From: Hsuehochloa calcarea | Lineage: Eukaryota > Streptophyta > Magnoliopsida > Poales > Poaceae | NCBI GenBank assembly: GCA_036346395.1 | Contig: JAYEVG010000037.1 | Coordinates: 1 to 64,000 of the forward strand | Length of the DNA stretch: 64,000 nucleotides | Direction: 5' to 3' | Shown here: piece by piece, positions 45,309 through 56,937 of the stretch | Layout of the letters: every line of letters begins with the position of its first letter | Numbering within the stretch: position 1 is the first letter of the stretch | Translations under genes and position numbers: made by a program | Notes under the pieces: generated by a model | Told to the model about the DNA's origin: nothing | Databases searched by the model: none | The model's input: only the letters and a program-made list of their open reading frames with translations

Positions 45309-46970
45309 TTTTTTCTGAACCAGGAAAGATTACTCAGTTTTTATAGAAAGCTAATGTCCAAAATTACAAAACAAGAACCAAAAGCAACTTACTGGGAATA
45401 CCAGTTTACAAAGGACGGCCAGCTAGAGCAACTAAGAGTTAATCCAACGCAAAACTCTAATAGAAGACAATACTACAGATCAGTGGAGGAAAAGCACAAC
45501 ACAAATGATCTAAACTCCATCCCTCTTGCAGAACACTTTCAACCAGTCTTCAACCGTCGTCATCAAGTCTTACAATCTCTGGCGTTCCTCCTTTTTTTAT
45601 TAAAACCCGCCAGTACTGCAAACATGATATAAATTGGAACACAACCTTAGATGGATGCTTAGGAAATTTCTTCTCAATTGCCATCTTATTTCTGGTTTTT
45701 CATAGTGTCAAGGCTAAAGCTGGAAAACTGAATAAACCAATATGATAATTGTTAGCACCCCAAATGTCTAGCCAGTAAAGATGAAAATCTTCAAGAGACG
45801 CTGGACACCTCCTCCGTCCAAAGGCCTCTTTGAAACAAGACCAAGCAAATTTAGCAAGAACACATTGAAAAAGAACATGCCTTGCATCCTCTGCAACCCC
45901 ACAAAGTATACAATTAACATTCCCCTTCCATTTTCTAATGCTAAGTTGATCAGTTGTCTGAATCCTATTATGGTAAATCTGCGAAAGAAAGATTTTCAGT
46001 TTGAGTAGAATCTTACTTGACCAAAGCTTTTTTATTCTTTTATCAGTAACCCTACCAAAAGCTAAATGTCTATACAAAGAATTCACTGTGAACTGGCTCC
46101 TCTTATCCAAGCACCACACCATTTTATCTTTTTCATCACCCCTTCTAACTCATCCTTAAGGATCCCCCACTGTTTTTCCTCTTCTCTCCAAAAATTCCTA
46201 GCAAAATTTAATCAAATGCCTGCGTTTGTTTTGTAGTAACCGAGGCCTGTTTGGAACATGGAATGTTCCTAATTCCTATTAAAACTAAACGGTTCATGTG
46301 AAATTCCTGCATTCGAAACAAAACAGAGTCTGAAATTAAAAAAATTCACAACATAGTGATTTTCTTAAGTAGGGTGAGCTATTAGAAAACATCACATACT
46401 ATAACTCGAAGACATAGCCGCCAAGAACATTATATAATAGCTGTCTTCGACCTACTTACACCATGAGTTTTTACAATTTGAATGAGGAAATTTAGAAGAA
46501 AAAAATAGACACTATTAGATCCAGATTTTTCTGGAGAGATGCAAGTGATAGGTTCAAATATCATACGATCAACTGGGAGGCAGTGCGTAGACCAAAAGAT
46601 TTAGGTGGTCTGGGTGTGATTAATACCAGATTGATGAACAAATACCTTCTTTGTAAATGGTTCTGGAAACTTAACAAGGCTAATAATGAGATCTGGTTTA
46701 GGATTTTAAAAGCAAATTATTTATCCAAGGGTGATTATAGAAATTCTATATCTACTAGAACCTCTCAGTTCTGGAGATCTACTCATAAGGTTCGATCTTT
46801 GTCCGATTGGGGGGTTTCTTTTCAGTTAGGAAATGGGAGAATTTTTTTATTTGGTATAATACTTGGATAGATGACTGTGCTTTAAAAATTAGTTTCCCTC
46901 GGCTGTATAACATTTGCTCAGATTCTGACATCAAAGAGCTGAGTGCTTGGTGACAAGAGATTTGGCATAT
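45309..46970 (-). mobile_element. LINE fragment with internal inversion
   Basis: Minus strand, about 46225 to 45700: FWREEEKQWGILKDEL, then MVWCLDKRSQFTVNSLYRHL, KILLKLKIFLSQIYHNRIQT, DQLSIRKWKGNVNCILCGVA and DARHVLFQCVLAKFAW, the zinc-binding (zf-RVT) domain at the end of plant LINE reverse transcriptases. Plus strand, 46494-46960: SRFFWRDASDRFKYHTINWE, AVRRPKDLGGLGVINTRLMN and KYLLCKWFWKLNKANNEIWF, the segment that normally lies just upstream of that domain. The two parts face each other. A T-tract at 45309-45315 fits the poly(A) end of a minus-strand insertion. About 270 bp between the parts (46226-46493) is unrelated. Confidence 0.75.
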
Positions 46971-48400
46971 ATCCATGAAATAATACCCCACTGACCACTG
47001 ATGGTGTGACATTGTAATCTGGATTCCCGGCATGATACCATTCGCTTGCCTTGCTGTCTTGTTGAGCGAATAATGCTGCCGTGGCAGGCTGCAAAGGAGC
47101 CGAGGGAGGGATGGAGGCAATTATTAGCAACCGCCGAGCTGTCCACCATGCAGAGGTGGCCCAGCTGGTGATGATGCCTGATTATTAGCGCAACAGAATG
47201 CTGATGGTGGCCATCACTCTCCTGGCCCCGCGTCTGACTAGGATTCCCAATTTCTTATGCCCACGTGGGCCCCACCAATCACTCTCACTCGTACTCCTAC
47301 TGTTTGTGAATGCAGCGCAAGGGTACCTACAATGATACATACAACTTCTGTTTGTAGTATTACCCGGTGTTATCTACCGACAGTGTTAAAGATATCCTTC
47401 TACAATGAGTTATTCTTTTACATGTCTCTATAGACAACTCCTTCGTGTATAATGTGTCTTATTTATCGTGTTAGAGCTGACTATTACATAAAAGACGACT
47501 CAATTCTCTATCCTCCCCTGTCTCATCCACGTTATCTCGTGTGATGTGTTTACATGCTCTGTGTTTGGAAGAGTGTATCCATCACCATTAAAGCTGTATT
47601 TAAATAGTATAGTAGTTTAGAGGCTAGATCAAGTGATCATGCAGTTCACCTCTAGAATTTTGGCAGGAATTAATTAATTCATGTGTTGCAAACGGGGAAT
47701 CAAATGAAACTACGAGACACTAACGGCTGTTAATTATCACCGTATAGAAACGTGGGCCAAACTTAGTTTGCTTAATTCTAGTTTAATTTCACTTATTGAA
47801 TTAGCTAATTCGGCTGATTAAATGCTTAAGCAGCTCGTTTGCAAAGGAGGAAGAAGAAGTAGATCTTAAGGAGGTCGACTAGAAAGGACGCAGATAAGCT
47901 GCAATTATTTCGGAAAAGAAGTCCGTTATAGGTTGGCAATAAATAGGCCTTTATGGAGCCCGGCCCATTGAGCTTTCTGGCCACAAGGCCAGAGATACTG
48001 GGGTTGTAAAGTATCCTGACCGTCCATCCTAGAAAGGACGGTCAAGATATGTCCAATGTGGATGTGATGCGAGACCCGGCCCATCAAGAGGGAAATTGGA
48101 TCGCGCAGGAAATGTGCGACCCGGCCCGGCCCGTTAAAGAGAGAGAAAAGAGCGCGGAGTACTACGGCCCAGTATCTCTAGCCTTGAGGGCTTACGCGAT
48201 GTTGGGCTTTTGTGGTGGGCCACCGTCGTCCTCGCCGTGCCGTCTTCCTCCTGCAAATCGGCGCAGCAATGTCGCACCTCCCACCGCCTCTCCCGACGCC
48301 GCCCGCCAGCGTACGCTCTCCTCTTCTCCAGCCCTATCTTTGCTTCTCCGGACGTCTCCTTATCTTCTTCCCTTGATCCAGCTCAAGCTGCGGGCGCCAG
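46971..48400. other. Gene-free interval
   Basis: Mixed noncoding sequence. 47250-47600 is AT-rich spacer. 47940-48200 is GC-rich with GGCCC elements (GCCCGGCCCATTGAGC, CCCGGCCCATCAAG), plausibly the promoter and leader of the following gene. I see no domain in the open frame 48049-48486. Confidence 0.45.
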
Positions 48401-50202
48401 ATGTCGTCGAATCCGGCTGGCGCAAGCGGTGCCCCGTGGAACCACCGCCGCAGCCGTCGAGCAGATATTCCGCCTTAGAGCAGTAGGCTCCGAGAAAGGA
48501 CGCTGCCGTGGAGCAATGTATGCCAAGCAGAGCAGCCACCCGCCAAGCGGCTGCGCCGGGAGGCGGCACTGGAGAGGCCGCGGGGAGGTGAGGTATACGC
48601 TATCTTGCCGCGCGGCGCGGCGCGGAGCTGGCCGCGAGGGATTATAGGGAGGAGGGGGAGACGGCCGGATCATTGTCAGGTGATGAATCGTTCGAGGCAA
48701 ACCGGCCGAGCTGCAGCCACTGTAACTGCAAGGTAGCTATGATAGTCTCTTAGTTGATTTCATTTGTAAAATCTTTTATTTACTGCTATGGTTATCACTA
48801 GGCTTTATTGGCATCATTTGATTTAGTTTGGTGGCGTTGAGGGGATTGGAGAATTTTTTGGAAAATGGACTCCACTGAAATTGGTGCACAGAGGATAGTT
48901 ATGCGATTTTGTTATTCTTCATCAACACACGCAGTCACCTTTAGCAACAAGAGGTGCTTCGTTATAACTGTTAGCATAGCAATAAGTTTTAGAACCAGGA
49001 AACAAGGGGAAAGGGAACATACGAGAAAATCTGCAGTGCATGCATATGGGTGTTCTCAACATTGCTGAATTTTATTTTACTCCCATTTCATTTTGCAGCA
49101 TCCAGAATCTTCATCAGCTGCAGTGGAGGGGAGGCTTGATCCTGCAGTCAGGGGGGATGGGTAGAAGTTGGATAATGAGAAGATGGAGGGAAAGAACCAG
49201 AATGACTGCAAGGTGAAAAAATTCCCTGCTGTATACTGTGCCTGTTTTGGAATCGATGTACAAAAATATATGTGAGCTTGAAATACACAGGATACCATCA
49301 GTTCCTGTGGAGAGGAAAAGGATCCAAAAAATTCTGCAGAATGTTGACAGAAAGTGCCCTTGGAAAACCGTAAAGATCAGGTATTGAGTATTGCCTTCTT
49401 TTTTCTTTCTTTTTTTTGGTGTCGGATAGTCACTGTAGATGGTATATGTTCCTGTTGTCTTACTTCATCTAAAGCTGTCATTTGTACCAACTAGCATTGT
49501 AATGAGATGTGATTTTTTTTTTGGTCCATTTGTCTACGGGTCTCTTTGACCAAGCTTAGCTGCAGCTTATTCCCACAATATAGGAAATTAGTGTAATTTA
49601 CTGAGCTTCTTTTTATGATGTACTGTGTTTTTATTAGCATGCGGAAACAATGGCAACTTCCTTGGGGAAGGGTGGGCAAAATTTGGATGTTTTGAAGATT
49701 CAGGAGAATAGTCAGAATGATTACAAGGTGGAAAATTCTTCCGCTGAGAAGGTTGATTGTATGATCAGAAGAGATGGGCAAAAGATGGATTCTGAAAAGG
49801 CGGAGGGCGGAAGCCAGAACAGTTGCAAGGTAATAAGTTCTTTTACTGAAAATCTTTCTGGGTACTTTTCCCTGTTTACCTATGTCGGCTACTTTGGTGT
49901 AAATATCATTTATAGGTTGTATTAAACATAGGAACCATGTCAATATTACCGATCTTCTCTTGCATGACTCCTAGTAGAATGGTTGTTTTAAGTGTTCAAT
50001 TTTTTTTTTCACATGTTACATATCAGGTTCCAAACAGAAATGCTTGTCGTAACTCGTAAGAGGCACAAGAGACTGATCCGATCAGAAGCTAAAGCTGCAG
50101 CGATGGAGGTATATAATGCTTGATAAAAGTGAGCTTTCATTATATTTCCATGTCCATTATTTATTTCTCTCCGCTGATTAAATTGTGCATGTGGCTATTC
50201 CG

Positions 50203-50615
50203 AAGGGATGGCAATGGGGCCCCATTCCCTTCTAACCCTAGGGAAATTCCTCTATTAGGAGATGGAGGTGGGTACGGGGGAATTTGTTCCTGTACTCTTA
50301 TCTCAGGACGGGGATGGGAATATCTGACTCATCCCCAATTCCCACGATATACACTTATATACAAGTACTTTGAAGCATTTATGTGGTGAAACTCAATATT
50401 TTATCTCTTAGATGCGTATGTTGTACGACTTGTAGTATATAAGTCCTTTGTTGTTGTTTTATCATATTACATCTCACTAAAATTGCTTTAATTCTATCTA
50501 TTCATGTAGTGAACATTTGAATTTATGATCCCCATTGAGGCCCCATACCCGCAAAATCACGGTGGGGACAAGGATCAAAACACCAGCAGGGTAAAATCCG
50601 CCATTGCCAAGATGT
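50203..50615. mobile_element. Possible hAT-type MITE in an intron
   Basis: AGGGATGGCAATGGGG at the left and CCGCCATTGCCAAGATG at the right form an imperfect inverted pair (GATGGCAATGG / CCATTGCCA-GAT) around GGGGATGGG-rich sequence. No clean target duplication was seen. The following 50690-50830 has AATTTAAATTTAAATTT and CCGCCGGGATTTTGA, resembling the CCGGT-rich elements at 56600 and 58320. Confidence 0.35.
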
Positions 50616-51910
50616 GATTACCGCCACGATGTAGGAAAACTCAAGGAAAACACGGTCAAAATTAAATCAAGAAATTTGAATTGGGGATGTAACCGCCGGG
50701 ATTTTGAATTTAAATTTAAATTTGAAATTTTTCGCCGATTTGTTGGATCTCAGTACCACCAAGTATTTCAGTAATCGTCGGTTACCGGCCGTAATCGCCG
50801 GGATTTTGATCCATGGGTGGGGATGGGGATGGGAGCTAAGTAAATGGGGATTATATGTGCTTTGTTGTCTTTTGGTACTAAGCTAATTACCAGAATTAAT
50901 TGCACTTTGTGAGGTTAAAATTTTGAACTCTAATTTTTTCTTGAAGTTTGCTTTACGGATATATGCGCATCAAGCTGTCATGCTTAACCTTTTCAGTTCT
51001 GGGTTTTGATTGTTGATTCTTCAGATGAGAAAGTATCAGTTGAATAGTACTGAAAAATTGGAAGCTCATGTTTGGCTTATGAAGATGGATGACACAGATA
51101 TAGCTGAAATCTACAAATTCAAGAATCTACTCAGTTCATCAGGAAAACAGCATAACGAGAATGGTAGCTAGCTCACTTCACATACCATGACAATTCTGTA
51201 TGTGGAGATACAATTGACAATAAAAGAATCAAATGCGTCTGATGGGAGGTTATGCACGGATGAAGATGATAAAGTGGTGGGCGATTTGAAAATTGAAAAT
51301 GTTGCTTGTTTTCAATATAACATTTATTTCGTCAGATGTCAAGCAGCTAATAAAGTTAAGAATGTATAGGATACCACCATGCCTTGTGAAGAGGACAACG
51401 GGACGAAGTTTTCTGCACAATCTTCACATGATGTAATCTCAGAAGACTTCAATGACCAGGTGCTAAGAATGTTTTTGTGTGTGGTAGTCAAGTGGTAGAT
51501 AATATATATTGTGCCTGTCTTACATTTCCAGTCTTTGCGGTGCCAATTGCAGAACACTAGATTATGTATATATTTTCTATTGCTACTTGCAAGAACTAGG
51601 GAATTTTAGCACCCCCATGCTCTACCTACATTCATCTACACCCTTTCAATTGCATGCCCTCATCTTTATCTGCGTGCAAAAAAAGCACCCACATGCCCAT
51701 GCAAAAAAAGTTAAATTGGCACTGTTATGCTGCCATCATGCCTGGTGACAAAAGATGGGTTTGACTTTTGGATTATAAGTGCACTGCCGCCTCCATCGCC
51801 CGCGCCTCCGCCTCTCCATCGCCCGCGCCATGCGGATGTCCATCGCCGCGCTGGAGTGAAGGATCTGGCGCTGGAGTGGAGGTCGCGTCGCCCGCGCGGC
51901 TCGTGGATCC

Positions 51911-52230
51911 TTGGCCTCCATCACCTGGAGGTCGCGCCTGGAGACGACGCCGGAGACGACGCCGCCCGCCTGGAGTCATCCCGCCTGGAGAGCTCTGCCT
52001 GCACCGCCTCTGCAACGCCTTGGCCTCCATCACCTGGAGGTCGCGCCTGGAGACGACGCCGGAGACGACGCCGCCCGCCTGGAGTCATCCCGCCTGGAGT
52101 CATCCCGCGCCTGGAGCATCCCACACTGAGTTGGTTCTGCAAATTAGTACTGCCTGGAGGTCCAGTGAGTTCCATCCCACACTGAGCTGCTTCTGCAAAT
52201 TAGTACTGTCTGGAGGTCCAGTGAGTCTGC
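51911..52230. repeat. GC-rich tandem duplications in an intron
   Basis: A ~109-bp unit starting TTGGCCTCCATCACCTGGAG occurs at 51911 and 52020 and contains GGAGACGACGCCGGAGACGA. A 56-bp unit starting CATCCCACACTGAG occurs at 52117 and 52173 and ends GGAGGTCCAGTGAGT. The word CGCCTGGAG appears repeatedly. Open frames here (51727-52238) are artefacts of GC richness. Confidence 0.8.
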
Positions 52231-52283
52231 CTCTTTAGTACTGTTGATTAGTACTGCTTCTGCTGATTGGTATTGTTGTGTGG

Positions 52284-53047
52284 TATGACTAAGTTTGACT
52301 CGATGTTTGGGGGCAGTTCATCTCTAGTGTTTACAGATATCAAGCTCGATGGGTTGAATTACCGAGCATGAGCTTTCTCAGTCAAGACTACTCTTAGGGG
52401 TTATTGTTTGGCCTCTCATTTGACTGATGATCCTCCTGATCCGAAGACCGTTGATGCTGAGTATTTAAAGGCTTGGCATAAAGAAGATGATCGTGTCATG
52501 ACCGGAATTGTGCTGAGTGTTGATGTTTCTCTACGGATGAGTCTTGAGTATCATACTTCAGCCAAGCAAATGTGGACATACTTTGAGAAGAGATATGTTC
52601 AGTCCAGTGGTGCTCTTCGCTACACATTGCTCAAGAACATTCATAGTCTTCAGCAGCAGCCTGATCAGTCAGTGGAGGAATATTACAGTGCTTTCACTCA
52701 CATCACCGGTCCTCTAGAGTCTATGACACCAGAAAGTCTCTTGTTACTGTCGGTCTTGTCTTGCTAAAGATGAGTATGCTCAGCAGACGCTCATGTATCA
52801 ATTTGTGATGGGGCTTCGATCGGAGTTTGAGCTGTTCAGTACTCAATTGCTCAACTATCCCACTCCACCGACTTTGACTGCGGCGCTCTCTAGTTTGATT
52901 GCAGAAGAGACGCGTCTTCATTCTCTTATGCCTGCCTCAGGATCCTCACCACATGCCGCCCCGAGTCTCTCACGTGATGCGGATCTACCGAGCGACACCC
53001 TGAGTGTTGGTTTGTTCTCATTGCAAGAGGATCGGTCATCATGTTGA
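52284..53047 (+). pseudogene. gag of the short-LTR copia element
   Basis: MTKFDSMFGGSSSLVFTDIK, KLDGLNY, a TGA at 52369, then HLTDDPPDPKTVDAEYLKAW, SAKQMWTYFEKRYVQSSGAL and QSVEEYYSAFTHITGPLESM (UBN2-type gag). A frameshift at about 52760 precedes QFVMGLRSEFELFSTQLLNY. The zinc-knuckle region has been lost before protease. Confidence 0.75.
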
Positions 53048-53249
53048 CAAATGTTTCAAGTTACATCCGGATCGACTTTATTGCCTATCGTGCTAGACAG
53101 CCATTTGACCGTCGTCGTGGAGCACCTACTGGGCCTTCCAGAGCACTCACTGGAGCAGTCACTGCTGACACATCCACATCTACTGTTACTTCTGGATCAG
53201 TGTCTGCTATGACATCAGTTGCACCTTCTGCTTCTAGTGCTGCTCATCC

Positions 53250-56200
53250 TTGGATTCTGGATTCAGGTGCTTCGTTTCATGTCACATCTGACAGCTCTCA
53301 GCTTGTTGCTCGTAGGCCCTTGACTGATGCTACCTATGTTCACACTGCTGATGGTACACCTTGCCCTATTACCCATCAGGGCATTCTCTCTACATCTTGC
53401 TTCTCTGTTCCTGATGTGTCTTTTGTTCCTCAGCTATCTATGAATCTTCTTTCTGTTGGTCAACTAACTGATATGAATTGTTTCATTGGATTTGATGATT
53501 CTTCTTGTTTCATTTAGGATCGTCAGAGCAGAAGAGTGATTGGTTCTGGCCATCGCCGTAGAGGCTCTCCCAGTCTCTATGTCTTGGACATCTTACATCT
53601 TCCTTCCACCAGTACATCGAAGGCATTGGTGTCTTCTGCTATGTCTTCATCTCAGTCTCCTGTTGGGTCTTCCTTCAGCAAGTGGCATCATCGACTTGGT
53701 CATCTTTGTGGAGCTCGCCTCACCACTTTAGTTCACCAGGGTTCCTTAGGTCATGTCATTTGTTGAGTCTAGTTTTCATTGTCTTGGTTGTAAGTTGGGA
53801 AAACAACTACAACTTCCATATCCCGAGAGTACCTCTCGGTCTCGATCTTTTGATTTGGTGCATTGGATGTATGGGGTCCATCTCCTTTGCTTGAAGGGTG
53901 GTCATAGTTATTATGTCATATTTGTTGATGATCACTCGATATACTTGGATCTATTTTATGAAACATCGTTCTCGATTGATTTCTATTTATCAGTCTTTTG
54001 CTAAGATGGTCCATACACAATTTTCTTCTTCCATTCGTGTTTTAGATTCGACTGAGGCGAGTATCTTTCCTCACCTTTCGCCGCTTTCTTTCTTCCGAGG
54101 TACTCTTCCTCGGCTCGTGTCCCGGTGCTCATGCTCAGAATGGTGTTGCTGAGCGCAAGCACCGTCACATCATCGAGACTGCTCGCACTCTTCTCATTTC
54201 CTCCTTTGTCCCCTCTCACTTCTGGGGGGAAGCGGTCTCTACAGCAGTCTATCTTATTAACCGTCAGCCCTCTTCTAAGCTTCAGGCAAGTGTCCCGTGA
54301 GGTCTGTCTGAGCACCCGCCACTATTCTCATCTTCGCTTTTGGTTGTGTCTGCGCTATGTCCTTCTAGCACCTCGTGAGCGCACAAAGCCGAGTCCTCAC
54401 CGATTGAGTGTGTTTTTCGGTTCTGATCCCGAGCATAAGGGTTATCGTTGCTATGATCCTCAAAGACGTCGCATTCGTCATCTCTCGTGATGTGACTTTT
54501 GATGAGGGACGTCCTTTCTTTCATCATTCTTCTCCACATCCCACTTCTTCTTCCACAGATTCCACTTCTTTTTTGTGTCTACCTCTCATTCATTCTCCAG
54601 ATACACCTTCTCCAGATACACCTTCTCCACCAGTTTCACCTTCTCGTGTACCTTCTTCTCCAGCTCCACCAGTTTCTAACACTTCCACTCTTCCCTTCCA
54701 CTATAGTCGTCGACAGAGAGTTCCTTCTGATACTCTGTCCTCCTCTCCTCCGCCTGATCCTCCGGCCAGTACCATCGACTCTGACGATCGTTCTACTACA
54801 TCACGATATGCCCTACGTGATCGTTCTTCTATTCAGGCACCAGAGAGATGGGGTTTTTTTCTGCAGTGTGAGAGTCGAGCCGAGTACCTATCGGAGGAGG
54901 TCGCTGTACACGAGTGGCGATTGGCTATGACAGAGGAGCTCACAAAGATTAGAGTGCACGGGCACTTGGGATCTTGTTCCACTACCGTCTGGAGCTGTTC
55001 CTATCACTTGCAAGTGGGTGTACAAGATAAAGAACAAATCAGATGGGTCAGTAGAGCGATACAAGGCTCGTCTTGTTGCAAGAGGTTTTCAGCAGGCTTA
55101 TGGTCGAGATTATGATGAGACTTTTGCTCCAGTTGCTCATATGACCACAGTCCGTACTTTTATTGCGATTGCAAAGAATACGCACATGGACTATATCTCG
55201 ATGGATGTCAAGAATGCTTTTCTTCACGGTGATCTACATGAGGAGGTCTATATGCACCACCCCTGTGAGTTGAGGCTCCTACAGGCTATGTTTGTCGCCT
55301 TAGGCGTGCTCTATATGGTCTCAAGCAGGCTCCTCGTGCTTGGTTCGAGCGTTTCAGTTCTGTGATTCGAGCTGCTGGTTTCACTTCGAGTGAGCATGAC
55401 CCTGCCTTGTTTGTTCACACTTCTCAGCGAGGTCGTACTTTGCTTCTTCTGTATGTAGATGATATGTTGATCACGGGAGATGACATGGACCACGTGGTTT
55501 TTGTCAAGAAGAAATTGAGTGAACAATTTATGATGTCCGATTTGGGACCATTGAGCTATTTTCTAGGAATTGAGGTTCATTCTGATGGTGATGGCTACTA
55601 TCTCTCTCAGCATCGCTATGTTCAGGATCTACTTGCTCGCTCTGGGATGACTGATACTCGTACTGCTGCCACACCCATGGAGCTTCACTTGCAGCTTCGA
55701 CCTACAGATGGTGTACCCCTGACAGATTCTTCTCGCTATCGTCAGCTTGTTGGGAGCCTTGTCTACCTCACAGTCACCAGGCCAGACATTGCTCATGCTG
55801 TTCATGTGCTCAGCCAGTTTGTCAGTGCTCCCACCTCAGTTCACTATAGTCATGTACTTCGTGTACTGAGATACTTGAGAGGAACTGCGTCCAGACGTCT
55901 GTTCTATGCGATTCGAGTCGGCTCCACCCACGCTTACTCGACTCTACTTGGGCGAGTGATCCTGCGCGATCGCCGACCACATCGGCTATTGTATCTCTCT
56001 TGGTACTTCGCTTATTGCTTGAAGTCCAAGAAGCGATCATGGTGTCACGCTCTAGTGCAGAGGCAGAGCTCCGAGCACTTGCCGCTACAACATCAGAGAT
56101 CATTTGGCTTCGATGGCTCTTGACTGATCTTGGTGTCCTTTGTGACAATCCTACCCCTCTCTTTTGTGACAATACAAGTGCCATTCAAATTGCCAATGAT

Positions 56201-56401
56201 CCGGTCAAGCATGAGCTGACAAAACACATTGGTGTTGATGCATCCTTCACGCGATCTCATTGTCAGCAGTTGACCATCACCCTCAAGTATATTCCCTCAG
56301 AGCTCCAAGTTGCAGATTTCTTCACTAAAGCTCAGACTAGAGAACATCATCGACTTCATCTACTCAAACTCAGTGCATCAGATCCTCCTGATCCACCTTG
56401 A
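53250..56401 (+). pseudogene. pol of the short-LTR copia element
   Basis: Protease: WILDSGASFHVTSDSSQLVA (about 53252). GAG-pre-integrase: SFSKWHHRLGHLCGARLTTL. Integrase: YYVIFVDDHS and QNGVAERKHRHIIETARTLL. RT: YKIKNKSDGSVERYKARLVA, FAPVAHMTTVRTFIAIAKNT, MDVKNAFLHGDLHEEVYM and the catalytic LLLYVDDMLITGDD (about 55446-55487). RNase H: SRSSAEAELRALAATTSEII and LFCDNTSAIQIANDPVKHEL, ending PPDPP with TGA at 56399. Frameshifts near 53517, 53760, 54050, 54300, 54960, 55260 and 55930 inactivate it. Domains are otherwise well preserved. Confidence 0.8.
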
Positions 56402-56414
56402 GTTTGAAGGGGGG

Positions 56415-56577
56415 TGTTAAGAGTATTGTATATTCTACATTTCTCTCTTTCTCTCTCTTGGCCCATCCAGCCCTTGTAGCCCATGAGGCCCATGTATCTT
56501 GTCTATATATATCTCCTTCATTAATGAATAAGATGCAGAGTTGTGAATAGTAAACCCTAGCTTTCTCAATCTTAACA
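56415..56577 (+). mobile_element. 3' LTR (163 bp) of the copia element
   Basis: Starts TGTTAAGA and ends TCTTAACA, perfect 8-bp inverted termini. Contains CTCTTTCTCTCTCTTGG and TATATATA (about 56503). Confidence 0.85.
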
Positions 56578-56599
56578 TAAGTCATCTCAGGGCTGGGAC

Positions 56600-56937
56600 C
56601 AAGGATGAAAAAACCGGTCCCGGCGGAAATCCCTGCCGGTTATCGGCAGGTTACCGGAAAAACTGGAAAAAAAACCGGTCAAATTTTGAAAAACAAATTT
56701 TGAACTGCAGTTTTCCCGAAACCGGTAACCGGAAAAACCAGATGAAAAACCAGAAAAAACCGGTCTTTTATGTTTTAATAGTGTAAATATACTAAAAACT
56801 AAAGTTTCAATACATAATCTAGTATAACAATATCTAAACCAACTAGAAAATGACATTATAGAGTCAAAATTTCAAATTTGAATTTAAAAGATCCCGGCCG
56901 GTTTTTTTCCCGGTACCGGCCGGTATTTCAATCTCTG
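56600..56937. mobile_element. hAT-type MITE, 338 bp, 8-bp target duplication
   Basis: Ends CAAGGATGAAAAAACCGG and CCGGTATTTCAATCTCTG are imperfect inverted repeats. GCTGGGAC flanks both sides exactly (56592-56599 and 56938-56945). The interior is rich in ACCGGTAACCGG-type words. A truncated relative lies at 58320-58510. Confidence 0.88.

Larger units (their letters stand above)
52270..56577 (+). mobile_element. Ty1/copia element with a 163-bp LTR, 5' LTR missing
   Basis: Gag starts at 52284, then protease, integrase, RT and RNase H in copia order. A polypurine tract (GAAGGGGGG, 56406-56414) leads directly into a 163-bp 3' LTR. No copy of that LTR lies upstream; the left end begins around TGTGGTATGAC (52273-52283), perhaps the remains of the primer-binding site. 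The element sits in an intron of the coiled-coil gene, in the same orientation. Confidence 0.8.

Noticed and set aside
48049..48486. 145-codon frame upstream of the coiled-coil gene
   Set aside because: Biased composition and no family match. Its end overlaps the more plausible ATG at 48401 in another frame.
51727..52238. Overlapping GC-rich frames of 72-156 codons
   Set aside because: They follow the tandem duplications in an intron, with no motif. Several frames are equally open, as expected from composition.
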